A stretch of 64,000 nucleotides of DNA, taken from an uncultured Prevotellaceae bacterium. GTDB taxonomy: Bacteria > Bacteroidota > Bacteroidia > Bacteroidales > Bacteroidaceae. Each line of letters begins with the position of its first letter. The stretch's first letter is position 1. The stretch is taken from positions 110,069 to 174,068 of the forward strand of contig OMXX01000024.1 in the NCBI GenBank assembly GCA_900315105.1. Direction: 5' to 3'. Shown here in pieces: positions 26,002 to 35,059 of this stretch. The notes under the pieces are model-generated. The model saw nothing but the letters and a program-made list of their open reading frames with translations, searched no databases and had not been told where the DNA came from. The position numbers were made by a program, and so were the translations under genes.

Positions 26002-27102
26002 TTACACATTAAACCTGAAGTGCATGATATCTCCATCCTGCACAACATATTCCTTACCCTCAATACCGAGCTTACCAGCCTCCTTGATGGCAGCCTCAGA
26101 CTTATACTCAATATAGTCCTCGTATTTGATAACCTCTGCACGGATAAAGCCCTTCTCAAAGTCGGTATGGATAACGCCGGCACATTGTGGAGCCTTCCAA
26201 CCCTTCTTGAATGTCCAAGCCTTTACCTCCATCTCACCTGCTGTGATGAATGTCTGGAGATTGAGAAGTGCGTATGCCTTCTTGATAAGACGGTTCACGC
26301 CTGATTCCTCAAGACCTAATTCCTCAAGGAACATCTGCTTGTCTTCGTAGTTCTCAAAACCGGCAATATCCTCCTCTGTCTTTGCTGCTACGATCATAGA
26401 CTCAGCACCTTCCTCAGCAGCAAGAGCCTCAACCTTCTTTGTCCATTCATTACCATTAGCTGCTGATGCTTCGTCAACGTTGCAGACATAGAGAACAGGC
26501 TTTGAGGTGAGCAAGAAAAGATTCTTTGCAGCCTCCTGTTCTTCCTTTGACTCAAACTCTACGGTACGGGCATTCTTTCCGCTCTCAAGACACTCCTTGT
26601 AAGCCTGAAGAACAGCAAATTCTATCTTTGCATCCTTATTGCCTGTAGAAGCCACTTTCTGAGTCTTAGCATAACGGCTCTCGATAGTCTCAAGATCCTT
26701 CAACTGAAGTTCTGTATCAATTATTTCCTTATCGCGGATAGGGTCAATAGAACCGTCAACGTGAGTAATGTTATCATCATCGAAACAACGGAGAACGTGG
26801 ATGATAGCATCTGTCTCGCGGATGTTTCCAAGGAACTTATTACCAAGACCTTCACCCTTGCTTGCGCCCTTCACAAGACCTGCGATATCCACGATTTCGC
26901 AAGTAGCAGGAACGATACGTCCCGGGTGAACTATCTCAGCCAGTTTTGTAAGACGCTCATCAGGAACGGTGATAACGCCTACATTTGGTTCAATTGTACA
27001 GAAAGGGAAGTTTGCTGCCTGTGCCTTAGCACTTGAAAGACAGTTGAAGAGTGTTGACTTACCAACATTTGGAAGACCAACAATACCACATTTTAATGCC
27101 AT
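26002..27102 (-). CDS. ychF: YchF/OLA1-family GTPase (redox-regulated ATPase)
   Basis: 366 residues from the ATG at 27102 ([17 protein letters not shown]). The frame stays open to 27153, but the extra 17 codons come from a palindromic repeat arm and are not credible. G1 is [10 protein letters not shown]3 is [10 protein letters not shown], the ATP-specifying NVDE motif is in LYVCNVDEA, and the C-terminal TGS domain ends [16 protein letters not shown]. YchF binds ribosomes and prefers ATP. It lies between metF and lgt, both separated from it by repeat pairs. Confidence 0.97.
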   Translation of the reverse strand: MALKCGIVGLPNVGKSTLFNCLSSAKAQAANFPFCTIEPNVGVITVPDERLTKLAEIVHPGRIVPATCEIVDIAGLVKGASKGEGLGNKFLGNIRETDAIIHVLRCFDDDNITHVDGSIDPIRDKEIIDTELQLKDLETIESRYAKTQKVASTGNKDAKIEFAVLQAYKECLESGKNARTVEFESKEEQEAAKNLFLLTSKPVLYVCNVDEASAANGNEWTKKVEALAAEEGAESMIVAAKTEEDIAGFENYEDKQMFLEELGLEESGVNRLIKKAYALLNLQTFITAGEMEVKAWTFKKGWKAPQCAGVIHTDFEKGFIRAEVIKYEDYIEYKSEAAIKEAGKLGIEGKEYVVQDGDIMHFRFNV

Positions 27103-27116
27103 GTTATTAAAGAACA

Positions 27117-27290
27117 GCCCCTCACCTGTCACTCTGTGACATCCTCTCCCCAAAGGGCGAGGAGGAAGTTACATATTTCAGGCTAAGGGAATATGTTAAT
27201 TGTTTATTATTAATTGTCAATTTAAGAATTATTACTAACTATTTCCCTCGCCCTTTGGGGAGAGGGTGTCCGTAGGACGGGTGAGGGGCC
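27117..27290. repeat. Paired palindromic repeat element between ychF and metF
   Basis: Arms GCCCCTCACCTGTCACTC... (from 27117) and ...CGTAGGACGGGTGAGGGGC (to 27290) are inverted copies of about 54 bases around an AT-rich centre. The right arm encodes the last 17 residues of MetF. Same subtype as 7634-7822 and the solo arm at 20731. Confidence 0.9.
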
Positions 27291-28248
27291 ATAGCTCCTC
27301 TACTATCTGCTTCACTTGCTCTGTCTTTGTCATTGTGTAGAAATGAAGTACAGGGAAACCAGCCTTGAGCAATGTCTCACCTTGCTTTATAGCCCATTCC
27401 ACACCTACTTTCTTCACATCATTATTATTCTTGCAGAGCATAACCTTTTCTACGAGTTCCTGTGGAAGATCCACGGCAAAGGTATGAGGAAGGATGGTGA
27501 GCTGAGTCTTTGTTGCGAAAGGCTTCAGACCTGGCAGAATCTCTGCGTTGATACCAGCCTTTTCACAGTCGTCGCGGAACTTGATGATGGTATCGGCATC
27601 ATAGCACATCTGTGTCACGATATACTCAGCACCAGCATCTACCTTCTGCTTCAGATAACCGAGGTCTGTGAGACGATTAGGAGACTCTACATGCTTCTCT
27701 GGATAGCCGGCCACACCAATACAGAAATCAGTATTATGTTGAGTGTCAGGCTCTCCGTCGATAAACTTACCATCGTTCATCTCCATGACAAGTTTCACGA
27801 GTTCATCTGCATGTTCATAGCCCTCGTCATGCGCAGAGAAACGCGAATCGCCGTGCATAGCATCACCACGCAAGGCAAGAATGTTCTGAATACCGAGGAA
27901 GTCAAGGTCTATGAGTGAGTCCTCTATGTCATAGCGTGACTGTCCACCGCAGATAACGTGAGGCACTACCTCCACGCCATATTTTCGCATGATGGCAGCA
28001 CTAACACCAACCGTTCCCGGGCGACGGCGCACTATGTGCTTCTCTATCAGTCCGTCAGGACGCTCGGTGTATTTCATCTCCTCACGATGGCAGGTGATGT
28101 TTATAAACGCAGGATTATATGGCATGAGCGAGTCAATAGCGCCATATATCTTTTCTATTCCGTCACCCTTGAGAGGAGGAAGTAGCTCGAAGGAGAAGCG
28201 TGACTTTCCGCTTTCCTTGGCTTGCTTTATTATGTCTATTACTTTCAT
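27235..28248 (-). CDS. metF: Methylenetetrahydrofolate reductase with repeat-encoded C-terminal tail
   Basis: 337 residues from the ATG at 28248 (MKVIDIIKQAKESGKSRFSF); the open frame extends 17 codons upstream through a repeat and is not used. Family motifs are FSFELLPPLKG, NITCHREE, LALRGD and the flavin-site region GVAGYPEKH. MetF makes 5-methyl-THF, the substrate of MetH encoded just upstream on the same strand, so the two genes form a methionine module. The last residues (PLTRPTDTLSPKGEGNS) are read from a palindromic arm; family members normally end shortly after FYTM..TEQVKQIVEEL. Confidence 0.95.
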   Translation of the reverse strand: MKVIDIIKQAKESGKSRFSFELLPPLKGDGIEKIYGAIDSLMPYNPAFINITCHREEMKYTERPDGLIEKHIVRRRPGTVGVSAAIMRKYGVEVVPHVICGGQSRYDIEDSLIDLDFLGIQNILALRGDAMHGDSRFSAHDEGYEHADELVKLVMEMNDGKFIDGEPDTQHNTDFCIGVAGYPEKHVESPNRLTDLGYLKQKVDAGAEYIVTQMCYDADTIIKFRDDCEKAGINAEILPGLKPFATKTQLTILPHTFAVDLPQELVEKVMLCKNNNDVKKVGVEWAIKQGETLLKAGFPVLHFYTMTKTEQVKQIVEELWPLTRPTDTLSPKGEGNS

Positions 28249-28255
28249 AATGATC

Positions 28256-28421
28256 GGCCTCTCCCCCCAGCTTTGCACATACTCCGATGTTATTAACATC
28301 GGACTTCCCTCCGTAGGGAGGGAGCCGGAGCGCGAAAGGCATGTATATATTTGTAATTAATCTCTTTAGCGAAAAAAGCTATAAAACATCCTTCCCTTTG
28401 GGAAGGCTTGGTTAGGCTTTA
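28256..28421. repeat. Paired palindromic repeat element between metF and metH
   Basis: Left arm GGCCTCTCCCCCCAGC... holds the small palindromes CCGATGTTATTAACATCGG and TCCCTCCGTAGGGAGGGA; the right arm ends GGTTAGGCTTTA and abuts the metH stop codon. The right arm matches those at 25961 and 55562 closely. Confidence 0.8.
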
Positions 28422-31400
28422 TTACACATTAAAATACTTCAGCGGCGTATTAGCGAAGATGAGTCCGCAGATACTCTCGCCCGGGTTTATCATATTGCTC
28501 TCTGTGAGCGAAATGTCTATTGTCTTGTCTGCCTTTAGCATATCAAGCACAGGAACCTTTAACGCATGGTCAGGGCAAGCTCCATAGCCGAATGCCATTC
28601 TTATGCCGTCTGTGCCCCAGAAAAGGCGCTTCTGCATATAGTCTTGTATATACTCCGCAAATGCCTCTGCAAGACGGTCACAGAGCAGTTTTGCCATAAT
28701 TGCGTGATACTCGTCACCTTCCTTGCGATAGTTCTCCTGAAGCTCGCTAAGTCCAACACCCGCAGTTACCACAAACGGACAGATGAAATCAGTAGCGTGC
28801 TGTCCTTGGCAACAAGGGCAGTTGGTCAGTTTCCTTGCCCTATATCCTCTCATGATATGATCGGCAAGACAGTTGGTCTGCTCCTCATCTTTCAAAGAGC
28901 GAGGGAAGGGTAGGGTATAGTCCTTGCCATCGCAAGAGACAATTATCTCATCATTATCAGTAGAGTAGGCTGGAAGAATGCGAGCCGTTCCCTGAAGAGT
29001 GATAAGATTCTTCTCTTTCATCTCCTTTAGAAGAGCCTCCGCGTCACTACGCAGTTTCTGACCTTCCTCACCTGTACGGATATCGCCTTTCAAGCCCCAT
29101 GCCTGATAGAAGAAAGTCCAGTTGATACGGTCTTCCAACTCACTTATCCTGATGTTCTGGAAGTTGGTTGTACCGTTTTCCTTTGGCTGAGAATAGAGCA
29201 CCACCTGCTCCGTACTTCTCGGAACAGCCACAAGTTCCTGAGTCTTGATGAACCTGCGCTTTCTGCTTTCCTCAACCGTGAGAAGCGACTTATCAGCCTC
29301 CCTACGGTTATAGTTGTCGCGGATAATCTTCTGCTGAGCCTTTAGCTCTGCAATATATTCCTTTCCGTCATCTGCGAGAAGTCGGCGGATGATACCAGGA
29401 TTATCTGCTGCTGCATGAGCACAAATCACTATTCCGTGAGGATATTCTGGTGCAATCTTCACGGCTGTATGAAGTGCCGAGGTTGTAGCTCCACCGATGA
29501 TGACAGGCGTTGTCATACCCTTGCTTTCAAGCAGCTTCACCACGTTTATCATCTCTGTAAGGGATGGGGTGATAAGTCCGGAGAGACCTATGACATCGGC
29601 ATTACATTTCTGTGCCTCTTCCACTATCGTTTCCGGCTCTACCATCACACCGAGATCCTTCACGTTGAAGCCGTTACATTGTGTTACTACGCCAACTATG
29701 TTCTTGCCTATGTCGTGAACATCACCCTTCACAGTAGCCATAACTACTGTACCGGCCCCCTCCCTTCCTCCCCGAGGGGAGGAGTTTGTAGTTACCTCAA
29801 AACCCTCATTACTATCTAAAGACTCTCCCCCTTGGGGGAGTTGGAGGGGGGCCGTCTTCATATACGGCTCAAGAACGGCTACTGCCTTCTTCATCACACG
29901 AGCCGACTTTACTACCTGTGGCAAGAACATCTTACCCTCGCCAAAGAGCTTTCCTACCTGCTCCATAGCCGGCATGAGATACTCGTCAATAACGCCAAGC
30001 GGAGTGCCTGCCTTTTGGTATGCCTCAAGAGTATCTGCATCAATAGAATCTGTAATGCCCTTGAGCATAGCAAAGGCGATACGATCCTTGAGCGTGGTAG
30101 GCATCTCGACCTTCTTCTCAGGTGCCTTACCACCATTAGCCTCTTTCTTCGCATCAAGCTCTTCCTTGAGTTTTGTGGCAAACTCAATAAGGCGTTCTGA
30201 GGCATTCTCCTCCCCATTTAAGGGGGATTGAGGGGTTCTGTTGAGAATAACATCCTCCACGTATGTCCTCATAGGCTCTTCTATCTCGTCGTAGATAGTG
30301 AGCATGGCAGGGTTCACGATACTCATGTCAAGTCCTGCCTTGATAGCGTGATAGAGGAATACCGAGTGCATAGCCTGACGAACAGGGTTATTGCCTCGGA
30401 AAGAGAAGCTCAGATTACTTATACCGCCCGACATGTGCACCTCTGGCATCTCCTCGTGAATGGTGCGACAAGCCTCTATGAATGCTCGTCCGTAGTCATC
30501 ATGCTCTGGCATACCAGTTGCCACAGCAAGCACGTTAGGGTCGAAAATGATATCCTCGCCCGGGAAATCTATATCGCGAAGCAGCTTATATGCCCTTCGT
30601 GCCACTTCCACTTTTCTCTCGTATGTGTCTGCCTGTCCTTTCTCGTCAAAGAGCATAACGACCGTTGCAGCACCCATAGAGTGGATGTATCGGGCTTTCT
30701 TCAGGAACTTCTCCTCACCCTCTTTCAGCGAGATAGAGTTTATGATGCTCTTACCTTGAACACATTGTAATCCTGCCTCGAGAATCTCCCACTTTGAGGA
30801 GTCTATCATGATAGGCACCTTGGCAATCTCCGGCTCTGATGCTATGAGATTGAGGAAGGTGGTCATAGCTTTCACGCCCTCAATCAAACCATCGTCCATA
30901 CATACGTCTATGACTTGTGCGCCGGCATCTACCTGAGCTCGGGCTATTGACAATGCCTCTTCGTAGTTTTCTGCCTGAATAAGTTTCTTGAACTTAGCCG
31001 AACCAGCCACATTTGTACGCTCTCCGATATTCACAAAGCCTGTGTTCTCGTCAAGGAGAAGTGGCTCAAGACCTGAGAGGGTGCAGCGAGGAAAGACCCT
31101 CTCTCCGCTCTCCCCTAAAGGGAGAGAACCGCTATCGCCTTTCAAGTCTCCCTTTAAGGGAGATTTAGAGGGTCTCGGCTTAAACTCTTTTGCTACCTCT
31201 GCTATCGCCTTGATATGTGCCGGGGTTGTTCCGCAGCATCCGCCATAGATATTGATAAGCCCCTCGCTCATAAACTCCCTTGCCGAGTCAGCAAATGTCT
31301 CTGGAGTCTCGTCATAGCCACCCATCACGTTTGGCAGACCGGCATTAGGATGCACGCTTACCGGACATGGAGCTACCTCTGCAAGGCGCTTGAGCCAAGG

Positions 31401-32150
31401 CTTCAACTGACGGGCACCAAAGGCACAGTTCAGACCTATGCTTATCAGATTGCCATGTGTGAGAGAAGCCACGTATGCCTCTACCGTCTGACCAGAAAGC
31501 GTTCTTCCAGAGGCATCGGCAAGAGTACCGCTCGCCATGATAGGAACATCGATACCTCGCTCTTCTTCCACATTCATCACAGCCTTGATAGCAGCCTTGG
31601 CATTAAGGGTATCGAAGATAGTCTCAACAAGGATGACGTCCGCACCTCCGTCAAGAAGTCCGCGAACACAATCCGTATAGGTCTCAACAAGGTCTTGGAA
31701 AGTAACCTCTCGGGCAGCAGGATTATTTACATCTGCCGACATTGAGGCTGTCTTGTTCGTAGGGCCCATAGAGCCAGCCACAACTGTCCACTTTCCACTC
31801 TCTTCTTTACACTTTGCAGCTACCTCTGCAGCTGCCTTCGCAATGTCATACACCCTGTCCTCCAATCCATAGTCGGCAAGCGAATAGCGATTACAGTTGA
31901 AGGAGTTTGTCTCGATGATATCAGCACCGGCATTTATATAGTCGCGATGCATCTGCTTGATAGCCTCCGGTTTCGTTATGCACAGCACATCATTACACCC
32001 CTTTAAAGGTTGGGGGTGATTGCTGAATACCGTGCCACAAAAATCATCCTCTGTAAGCCCTAATTGCTGAAGATAAGTACCAGTTGCACCATCGAGAATA
32101 AGGATGCGCTCACGCATCTTCTCAAGAATATCTTTGCGAGTATGTGTCAT
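28422..32150 (-). CDS. metH: Cobalamin-dependent methionine synthase with three repeat-derived insertions
   Basis: 1242 residues from the ATG at 32150. Domains in order: homocysteine-binding (ILILDGATGTYLQQ; zinc ligands in GLNCAFGA and GGCCGTTPAH), folate-binding (FVNIGERTNVAGSAKF; INSISLKEGEEK), cobalamin cap and B12 domain (TVKGDVHDIGKNIVG with the axial His), and the SAM-dependent reactivation domain to the C-terminus. Three family linkers carry extra peptides from GC-rich palindromes: residues about 326-352 ([18 protein letters not shown]), 638-649 (TPQSPLNGEE) and 767-799 (TAPLQLPQGGES). All lie between domains or in surface loops. The promoter is almost on the ATG, suggesting a very short or absent leader. 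Confidence 0.96.
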   Translation of the reverse strand: MTHTRKDILEKMRERILILDGATGTYLQQLGLTEDDFCGTVFSNHPQPLKGCNDVLCITKPEAIKQMHRDYINAGADIIETNSFNCNRYSLADYGLEDRVYDIAKAAAEVAAKCKEESGKWTVVAGSMGPTNKTASMSADVNNPAAREVTFQDLVETYTDCVRGLLDGGADVILVETIFDTLNAKAAIKAVMNVEEERGIDVPIMASGTLADASGRTLSGQTVEAYVASLTHGNLISIGLNCAFGARQLKPWLKRLAEVAPCPVSVHPNAGLPNVMGGYDETPETFADSAREFMSEGLINIYGGCCGTTPAHIKAIAEVAKEFKPRPSKSPLKGDLKGDSGSLPLGESGERVFPRCTLSGLEPLLLDENTGFVNIGERTNVAGSAKFKKLIQAENYEEALSIARAQVDAGAQVIDVCMDDGLIEGVKAMTTFLNLIASEPEIAKVPIMIDSSKWEILEAGLQCVQGKSIINSISLKEGEEKFLKKARYIHSMGAATVVMLFDEKGQADTYERKVEVARRAYKLLRDIDFPGEDIIFDPNVLAVATGMPEHDDYGRAFIEACRTIHEEMPEVHMSGGISNLSFSFRGNNPVRQAMHSVFLYHAIKAGLDMSIVNPAMLTIYDEIEEPMRTYVEDVILNRTPQSPLNGEENASERLIEFATKLKEELDAKKEANGGKAPEKKVEMPTTLKDRIAFAMLKGITDSIDADTLEAYQKAGTPLGVIDEYLMPAMEQVGKLFGEGKMFLPQVVKSARVMKKAVAVLEPYMKTAPLQLPQGGESLDSNEGFEVTTNSSPRGGREGAGTVVMATVKGDVHDIGKNIVGVVTQCNGFNVKDLGVMVEPETIVEEAQKCNADVIGLSGLITPSLTEMINVVKLLESKGMTTPVIIGGATTSALHTAVKIAPEYPHGIVICAHAAADNPGIIRRLLADDGKEYIAELKAQQKIIRDNYNRREADKSLLTVEESRKRRFIKTQELVAVPRSTEQVVLYSQPKENGTTNFQNIRISELEDRINWTFFYQAWGLKGDIRTGEEGQKLRSDAEALLKEMKEKNLITLQGTARILPAYSTDNDEIIVSCDGKDYTLPFPRSLKDEEQTNCLADHIMRGYRARKLTNCPCCQGQHATDFICPFVVTAGVGLSELQENYRKEGDEYHAIMAKLLCDRLAEAFAEYIQDYMQKRLFWGTDGIRMAFGYGACPDHALKVPVLDMLKADKTIDISLTESNMINPGESICGLIFANTPLKYFNV
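29754..29853. repeat. Palindromic element inserted in metH (linker before the B12 domain)
   Basis: About 100 bases bounded by GGCCCCCTCCC and GGAGGGGGGCC. Inner palindromes CCTCCCCGAGGGGAGG and CTCCCCCTTGGGGGAG. Read as TAPLQLPQGGES... in MetH; the same peptide occurs in MnmG. Confidence 0.88.
30205..30240. repeat. Short palindromic insertion in metH
   Basis: CTCCTCCCCATTTAAGGGGG followed by ATTGAGGGG. Encodes TPQSPLNGEENAS where the family has a short loop after VEDVILNR. Confidence 0.65.
31095..31174. repeat. Palindromic element inserted in metH (homocysteine/folate domain linker)
   Basis: 80 bases from GACCCTCTC to GAGGGTC. Complement matches the mutS element (22645-22724) at 75 of 80 positions. 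Encodes [18 protein letters not shown] and following residues. Confidence 0.92.
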
Positions 32151-32157
32151 CAAGGTG

Positions 32158-32165
32158 CAAAATTA
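32158..32165 (-). promoter_or_regulatory. -7 promoter element for metH
   Basis: Minus-strand TAATTTTG, with only seven bases (CACCTTG) between its G and the metH ATG. Confidence 0.6.
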
Positions 32166-32374
32166 CTCAATTTTCTTGTTATGTGCAAATTATTTGTAGA
32201 AAATACCATGTTTTAGTGAAAATTAAGGTAAGGCGTTTATATCCGTTAGTAATCTTTCTATGAAAGATATTCTTTCATTTCTGTTAATGCCTGTTTTAAA
32301 GGCTGCAATTCTTTTATCTCATCTGTTAATGTCCAAATCTTACCTGTTTTCTTCCAATAATATTCAAGTTTATG

Positions 32375-32753
32375 TTAACGTCAGTTCGACGAATTGCTTC
32401 GTGATCAGCTTTGCGAAGAACTTGCTGATACAGCCTGCAAGGCTAACAAGCTAATAGCCTAGGGCATCGCCCTAGGTACATTGAAGTTGTCAATTTCGCC
32501 CTGTAAGGGCAAAAGCATTAAATTCATGTTAGGGCTTTTGCCCTTTCAGGGCGTAGTTTCCCTATTGAACCAATACCACAGGGCGTTGCCCTGGGCTAAG
32601 AGCAAACCTTGCCCTTTGGCTTTCCCTTCGGCCGCCGACCTCTTCGACGTTCAGGGCGCAAGCCAACAAAACAATTTTTCGCAAAGCTCATCAAGCTATG
32701 CAAGTTCTTCGCAAGGCTCATCAAGTTGAAACGAGTCGGCGAACTCACGTTAA
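32375..32753. repeat. MITE-like element 1 with TTAACGTCAGTTCG ends
   Basis: About 379 bases bounded by inverted ends TTAACGTCAGTTCGACGA and its imperfect complement TCGGCGAACTCACGTTAA (16 of 18 positions). Inside are REP-like hairpins: CCTAGGGCATCGCCCTAGG, GCCCTGTAAGGGC, GGGCTTTTGCCCTTTCAGGGC and CAGGGCGTTGCCCTG. No credible open frame. It fills most of the 700-base metH-herA gap; the remainder (32166-32374) shows nothing I can name. Confidence 0.75.
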
Positions 32754-32801
32754 TTAAAAATATTTTTCTATGAAAGTTAGCATAATAACAAATATTTTTT
32801 C

Positions 32802-32809
32802 TATCTTTG
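32802..32809 (+). promoter_or_regulatory. -7 promoter element for the HerA/DUF853 gene
   Basis: TATCTTTG followed by CACTC, 36 bases before the ATG at 32846. Confidence 0.65.
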
Positions 32810-32845
32810 CACTCAGAAATCTAAATTCTAAACAATAAAAATACT

Positions 32846-34435
32846 ATGTACGATAAAGAACGGGGACTATACATAGCCCATTGCGCCAATGGAGCGCTTT
32901 CTATTACAGGTAAGATGGCAAACCGCCACGGACTTATTGCCGGTGCTACCGGTACTGGTAAAACCGTTACGCTTCAAGTGATGGCTGAAACCTTCTGTCA
33001 GGCTGGTGTGCCTTGTTTCATGGCTGATATGAAAGGCGACCTCTCTGGTATTTCTCAGGTAGGAAAGATGAGCGGATTCATAGAGAAACGTATGCCGGAA
33101 TTCGGTATTGAGAATCCTGATTTCCAAAGCTGTCCTGTACATTTCTTCGATGTATTTGGTGAACAGGGGCATCCTATGCGTGCTACTATCTCGCAGATGG
33201 GACCACAACTGCTCAGTCGATTGATGCAGCTTAACGAGACACAGGATGGTGTGCTGAATATCGTGTTCCGTATTGCCGACGAGCGCGGACTTCTCCTTAT
33301 TGACCTCAAGGATCTGCGTTCTATGCTCGACTGGGTTTCTCAGCATGCCAAGGAATATACCACTAAGTACGGCAATATCTCAACACCTACTATCGGTGCT
33401 ATCCAGCGTGCCCTCTTGCAACTTGAGAATCAGGGTGCTGACAAGTTCTTTGGAGAGCCTTCTTTCGATATCTACGACCTTATGCAGACCGAGGACGGAA
33501 AGGGAGTTATGAACGTATTGGCTGCCGACAAACTGATGATGCAGCCAAAGCTCTATTCTACCTTCCTGTTGTGGCTCTTGAGCGAGCTTTACTCAACCCT
33601 TCCAGAAGTTGGCGACCTGCCTCTGCCAAAACTCGTATTCTTCTTCGACGAGGCACACATGCTCTTCGACGGCACCTCAAAGGCTCTCTTGGATAAGATT
33701 GAGCAGGTTATCCGACTCATCCGTTCAAAGGGCGTGGGAATCTACTTCATCACCCAGAGTCCTACGGATATTCCAGAAAACATACTTGGTCAGTTGGGCA
33801 ACCGCGTACAGCATGCTTTGCGTGCCTATACCCCTAAGGATCAGAAGGCTGTGAAGACGGCTGCCGATACCTTCCGCGCTAATCCTGACTTCAAGACCGA
33901 TGAGGCTATCATGAACCTCGAAACTGGTGAGGCTTTGGTTTCTTTCCTCGACGAGAAGGGTGCCCCAAACATGGTGGAGAGAGCAAAGATCCTGTTCCCG
34001 CTTTCACAGATTGGTGCTGTAACAGATGGCCAGCGTCTTGACATCATCAAGATGAGTCGCATCTATGGCAAATACGACAAGCCGATAGACCGTGAGAGTG
34101 CCTTCGAGGTGCTTATGGCTGAGGCTGAACAGCAGTTAGCCGAGCAGCAGGAAGAGGCGGCAGCTAATGAGGAGGCAAAAACAGCCGGAAAAACAGCCAA
34201 GGAAGAGAAGAAAAAGCCTGGTATGATGTCTAAGGTGCTCAAGGCTGTTTTAACGGCTATAACCTCTACTTTTGCCGCTATTCTCGGCACTTACGTTAGC
34301 GACAAGGTGACGGGCAAGAAAACCAAGTCGAGAACCTCTACAACTGGTCGTGTAGCCAAGAACGCCACAAGTGCTGCTACCCGCACCATTACTAAGGAGC
34401 TCACCCGCGATATCTTAGGCAATCTTGTCAAGTAA
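32846..34435 (+). CDS. HerA-like / DUF853 (YjgR) P-loop ATPase
   Basis: 529 residues. Walker A is GATGTGKT (near residue 33), Walker B is KLVFFFDEAHMLFDG (near 265), with the arginine-finger/sensor region IRSKGVGIYFITQSPTDIP following, as in the HerA-FtsK superfamily. The family (YjgR, formerly DUF853) has no firm function; related ATPases act as DNA translocases or helicases. The C-terminus (from about residue 430) is Ala/Lys/Glu-rich, with a hydrophobic stretch VLTAITSTFAAILGTYV. It stands alone between repeat-dense spacers. Confidence 0.92.
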   Translation: MYDKERGLYIAHCANGALSITGKMANRHGLIAGATGTGKTVTLQVMAETFCQAGVPCFMADMKGDLSGISQVGKMSGFIEKRMPEFGIENPDFQSCPVHFFDVFGEQGHPMRATISQMGPQLLSRLMQLNETQDGVLNIVFRIADERGLLLIDLKDLRSMLDWVSQHAKEYTTKYGNISTPTIGAIQRALLQLENQGADKFFGEPSFDIYDLMQTEDGKGVMNVLAADKLMMQPKLYSTFLLWLLSELYSTLPEVGDLPLPKLVFFFDEAHMLFDGTSKALLDKIEQVIRLIRSKGVGIYFITQSPTDIPENILGQLGNRVQHALRAYTPKDQKAVKTAADTFRANPDFKTDEAIMNLETGEALVSFLDEKGAPNMVERAKILFPLSQIGAVTDGQRLDIIKMSRIYGKYDKPIDRESAFEVLMAEAEQQLAEQQEEAAANEEAKTAGKTAKEEKKKPGMMSKVLKAVLTAITSTFAAILGTYVSDKVTGKKTKSRTSTTGRVAKNATSAATRTITKELTRDILGNLVK

Positions 34436-34585
34436 TTATCCCGAGGTTTTATCTTGTTTTATCCCGAATCTTTATTTTGTTTTATCCCGAGTTTTTCGAA
34501 TTATTCGAATTATTCGGGATAAATTATTATTGGTGTCCTGTAAAAACAAAAACCAGAAAAACCCCAATCAATTAACAATTAATAA

Positions 34586-34836
34586 TTAACGTGAGTTCTA
34601 CGACTTGCTTTTGCTTGGTGAGCCATAGCGAACAATTCAATGTAAACGCATCTCCGATGCTGAACTGACAATAATTTTTCGCAAGGCTCAACAAGCTAAA
34701 GCAAGTTCCCAATCTTACCAATCTTTTACCAATAAAAAACTGGGCTTGCGCCCTGAGATGTGTTTTTTGAAAGTAAATTCTAAGAAAATTAAACCAGTAA
34801 ATTAATTTACTGATAAAATTTATTGCCTCACGTTAC
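34586..34836. repeat. MITE-like element 2 (TTAACGTGAG ends)
   Basis: About 250 bases bounded by TTAACGTGAG and CTCACGTTA. The interior (GCTTGGTGAGCCATAGCGAA..., and a block with CAGTAAATTAATTTACTG) is nearly identical to element 3 at 37660-37904. Confidence 0.82.
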
Positions 34837-34844
34837 AATATCAG

Positions 34845-35000
34845 TCTGGAAGGCTGTACCTGATTAGCGATGTACTGCCCTCCAGGCAGTTAGATGGGGT
34901 TGGCATTATATCCCCGCACATCCTCGTTTCACTCATATGTACGGGGTTACTAATGGTGTTGCCTTCCAGGCAATTCCATATTTGCGAAAGTCGAATACTA
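34845..35000. repeat. REP-like hairpin cluster
   Basis: Contains CTGGAAGGC ... GCCTTCCAG inverted words around GCCCTCCAGGC and CCCCGCACA / TGTACGGGG. Lies between element 2 and the GTGCAC tandem unit in the 928-base gap 34436-35363. The stretch 34436-34585 shows only a repeated TTTTATCCCGA word. Confidence 0.55.
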
Positions 35001-35059
35001 ATTTTTCGTTTCTTTCGTGTTTTCCGTGTTCAGAATAATTTTTCGCGAAAGATTTGCGA

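Noticed and set aside
27103..27153. N-terminal extension of YchF (17 codons)
   Set aside because: It is read through a palindromic repeat arm and precedes the universal [16 protein letters not shown] start.
28249..28299. N-terminal extension of MetF
   Set aside because: Codons come from the repeat between metF and metH; the ATG at 28248 gives the family start.
31980..32020. A further repeat insertion near the MetH N-terminus (NHPQPLKGCND, with CCCCTTTAAAGG in the DNA)
   Set aside because: The peptide matches the normal MetH motif (DHP..LKGNNDLL type), so the DNA likeness to the repeats is chance.
32260..32454. 64-residue plus-strand frame in the metH-herA gap
   Set aside because: No promoter, no recognisable protein, and it runs into the MITE-like element.
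32376..32760. Insertion sequence or prophage remnant
   Set aside because: Inverted ends exist, but no transposase, integrase or phage gene is present anywhere in the window.
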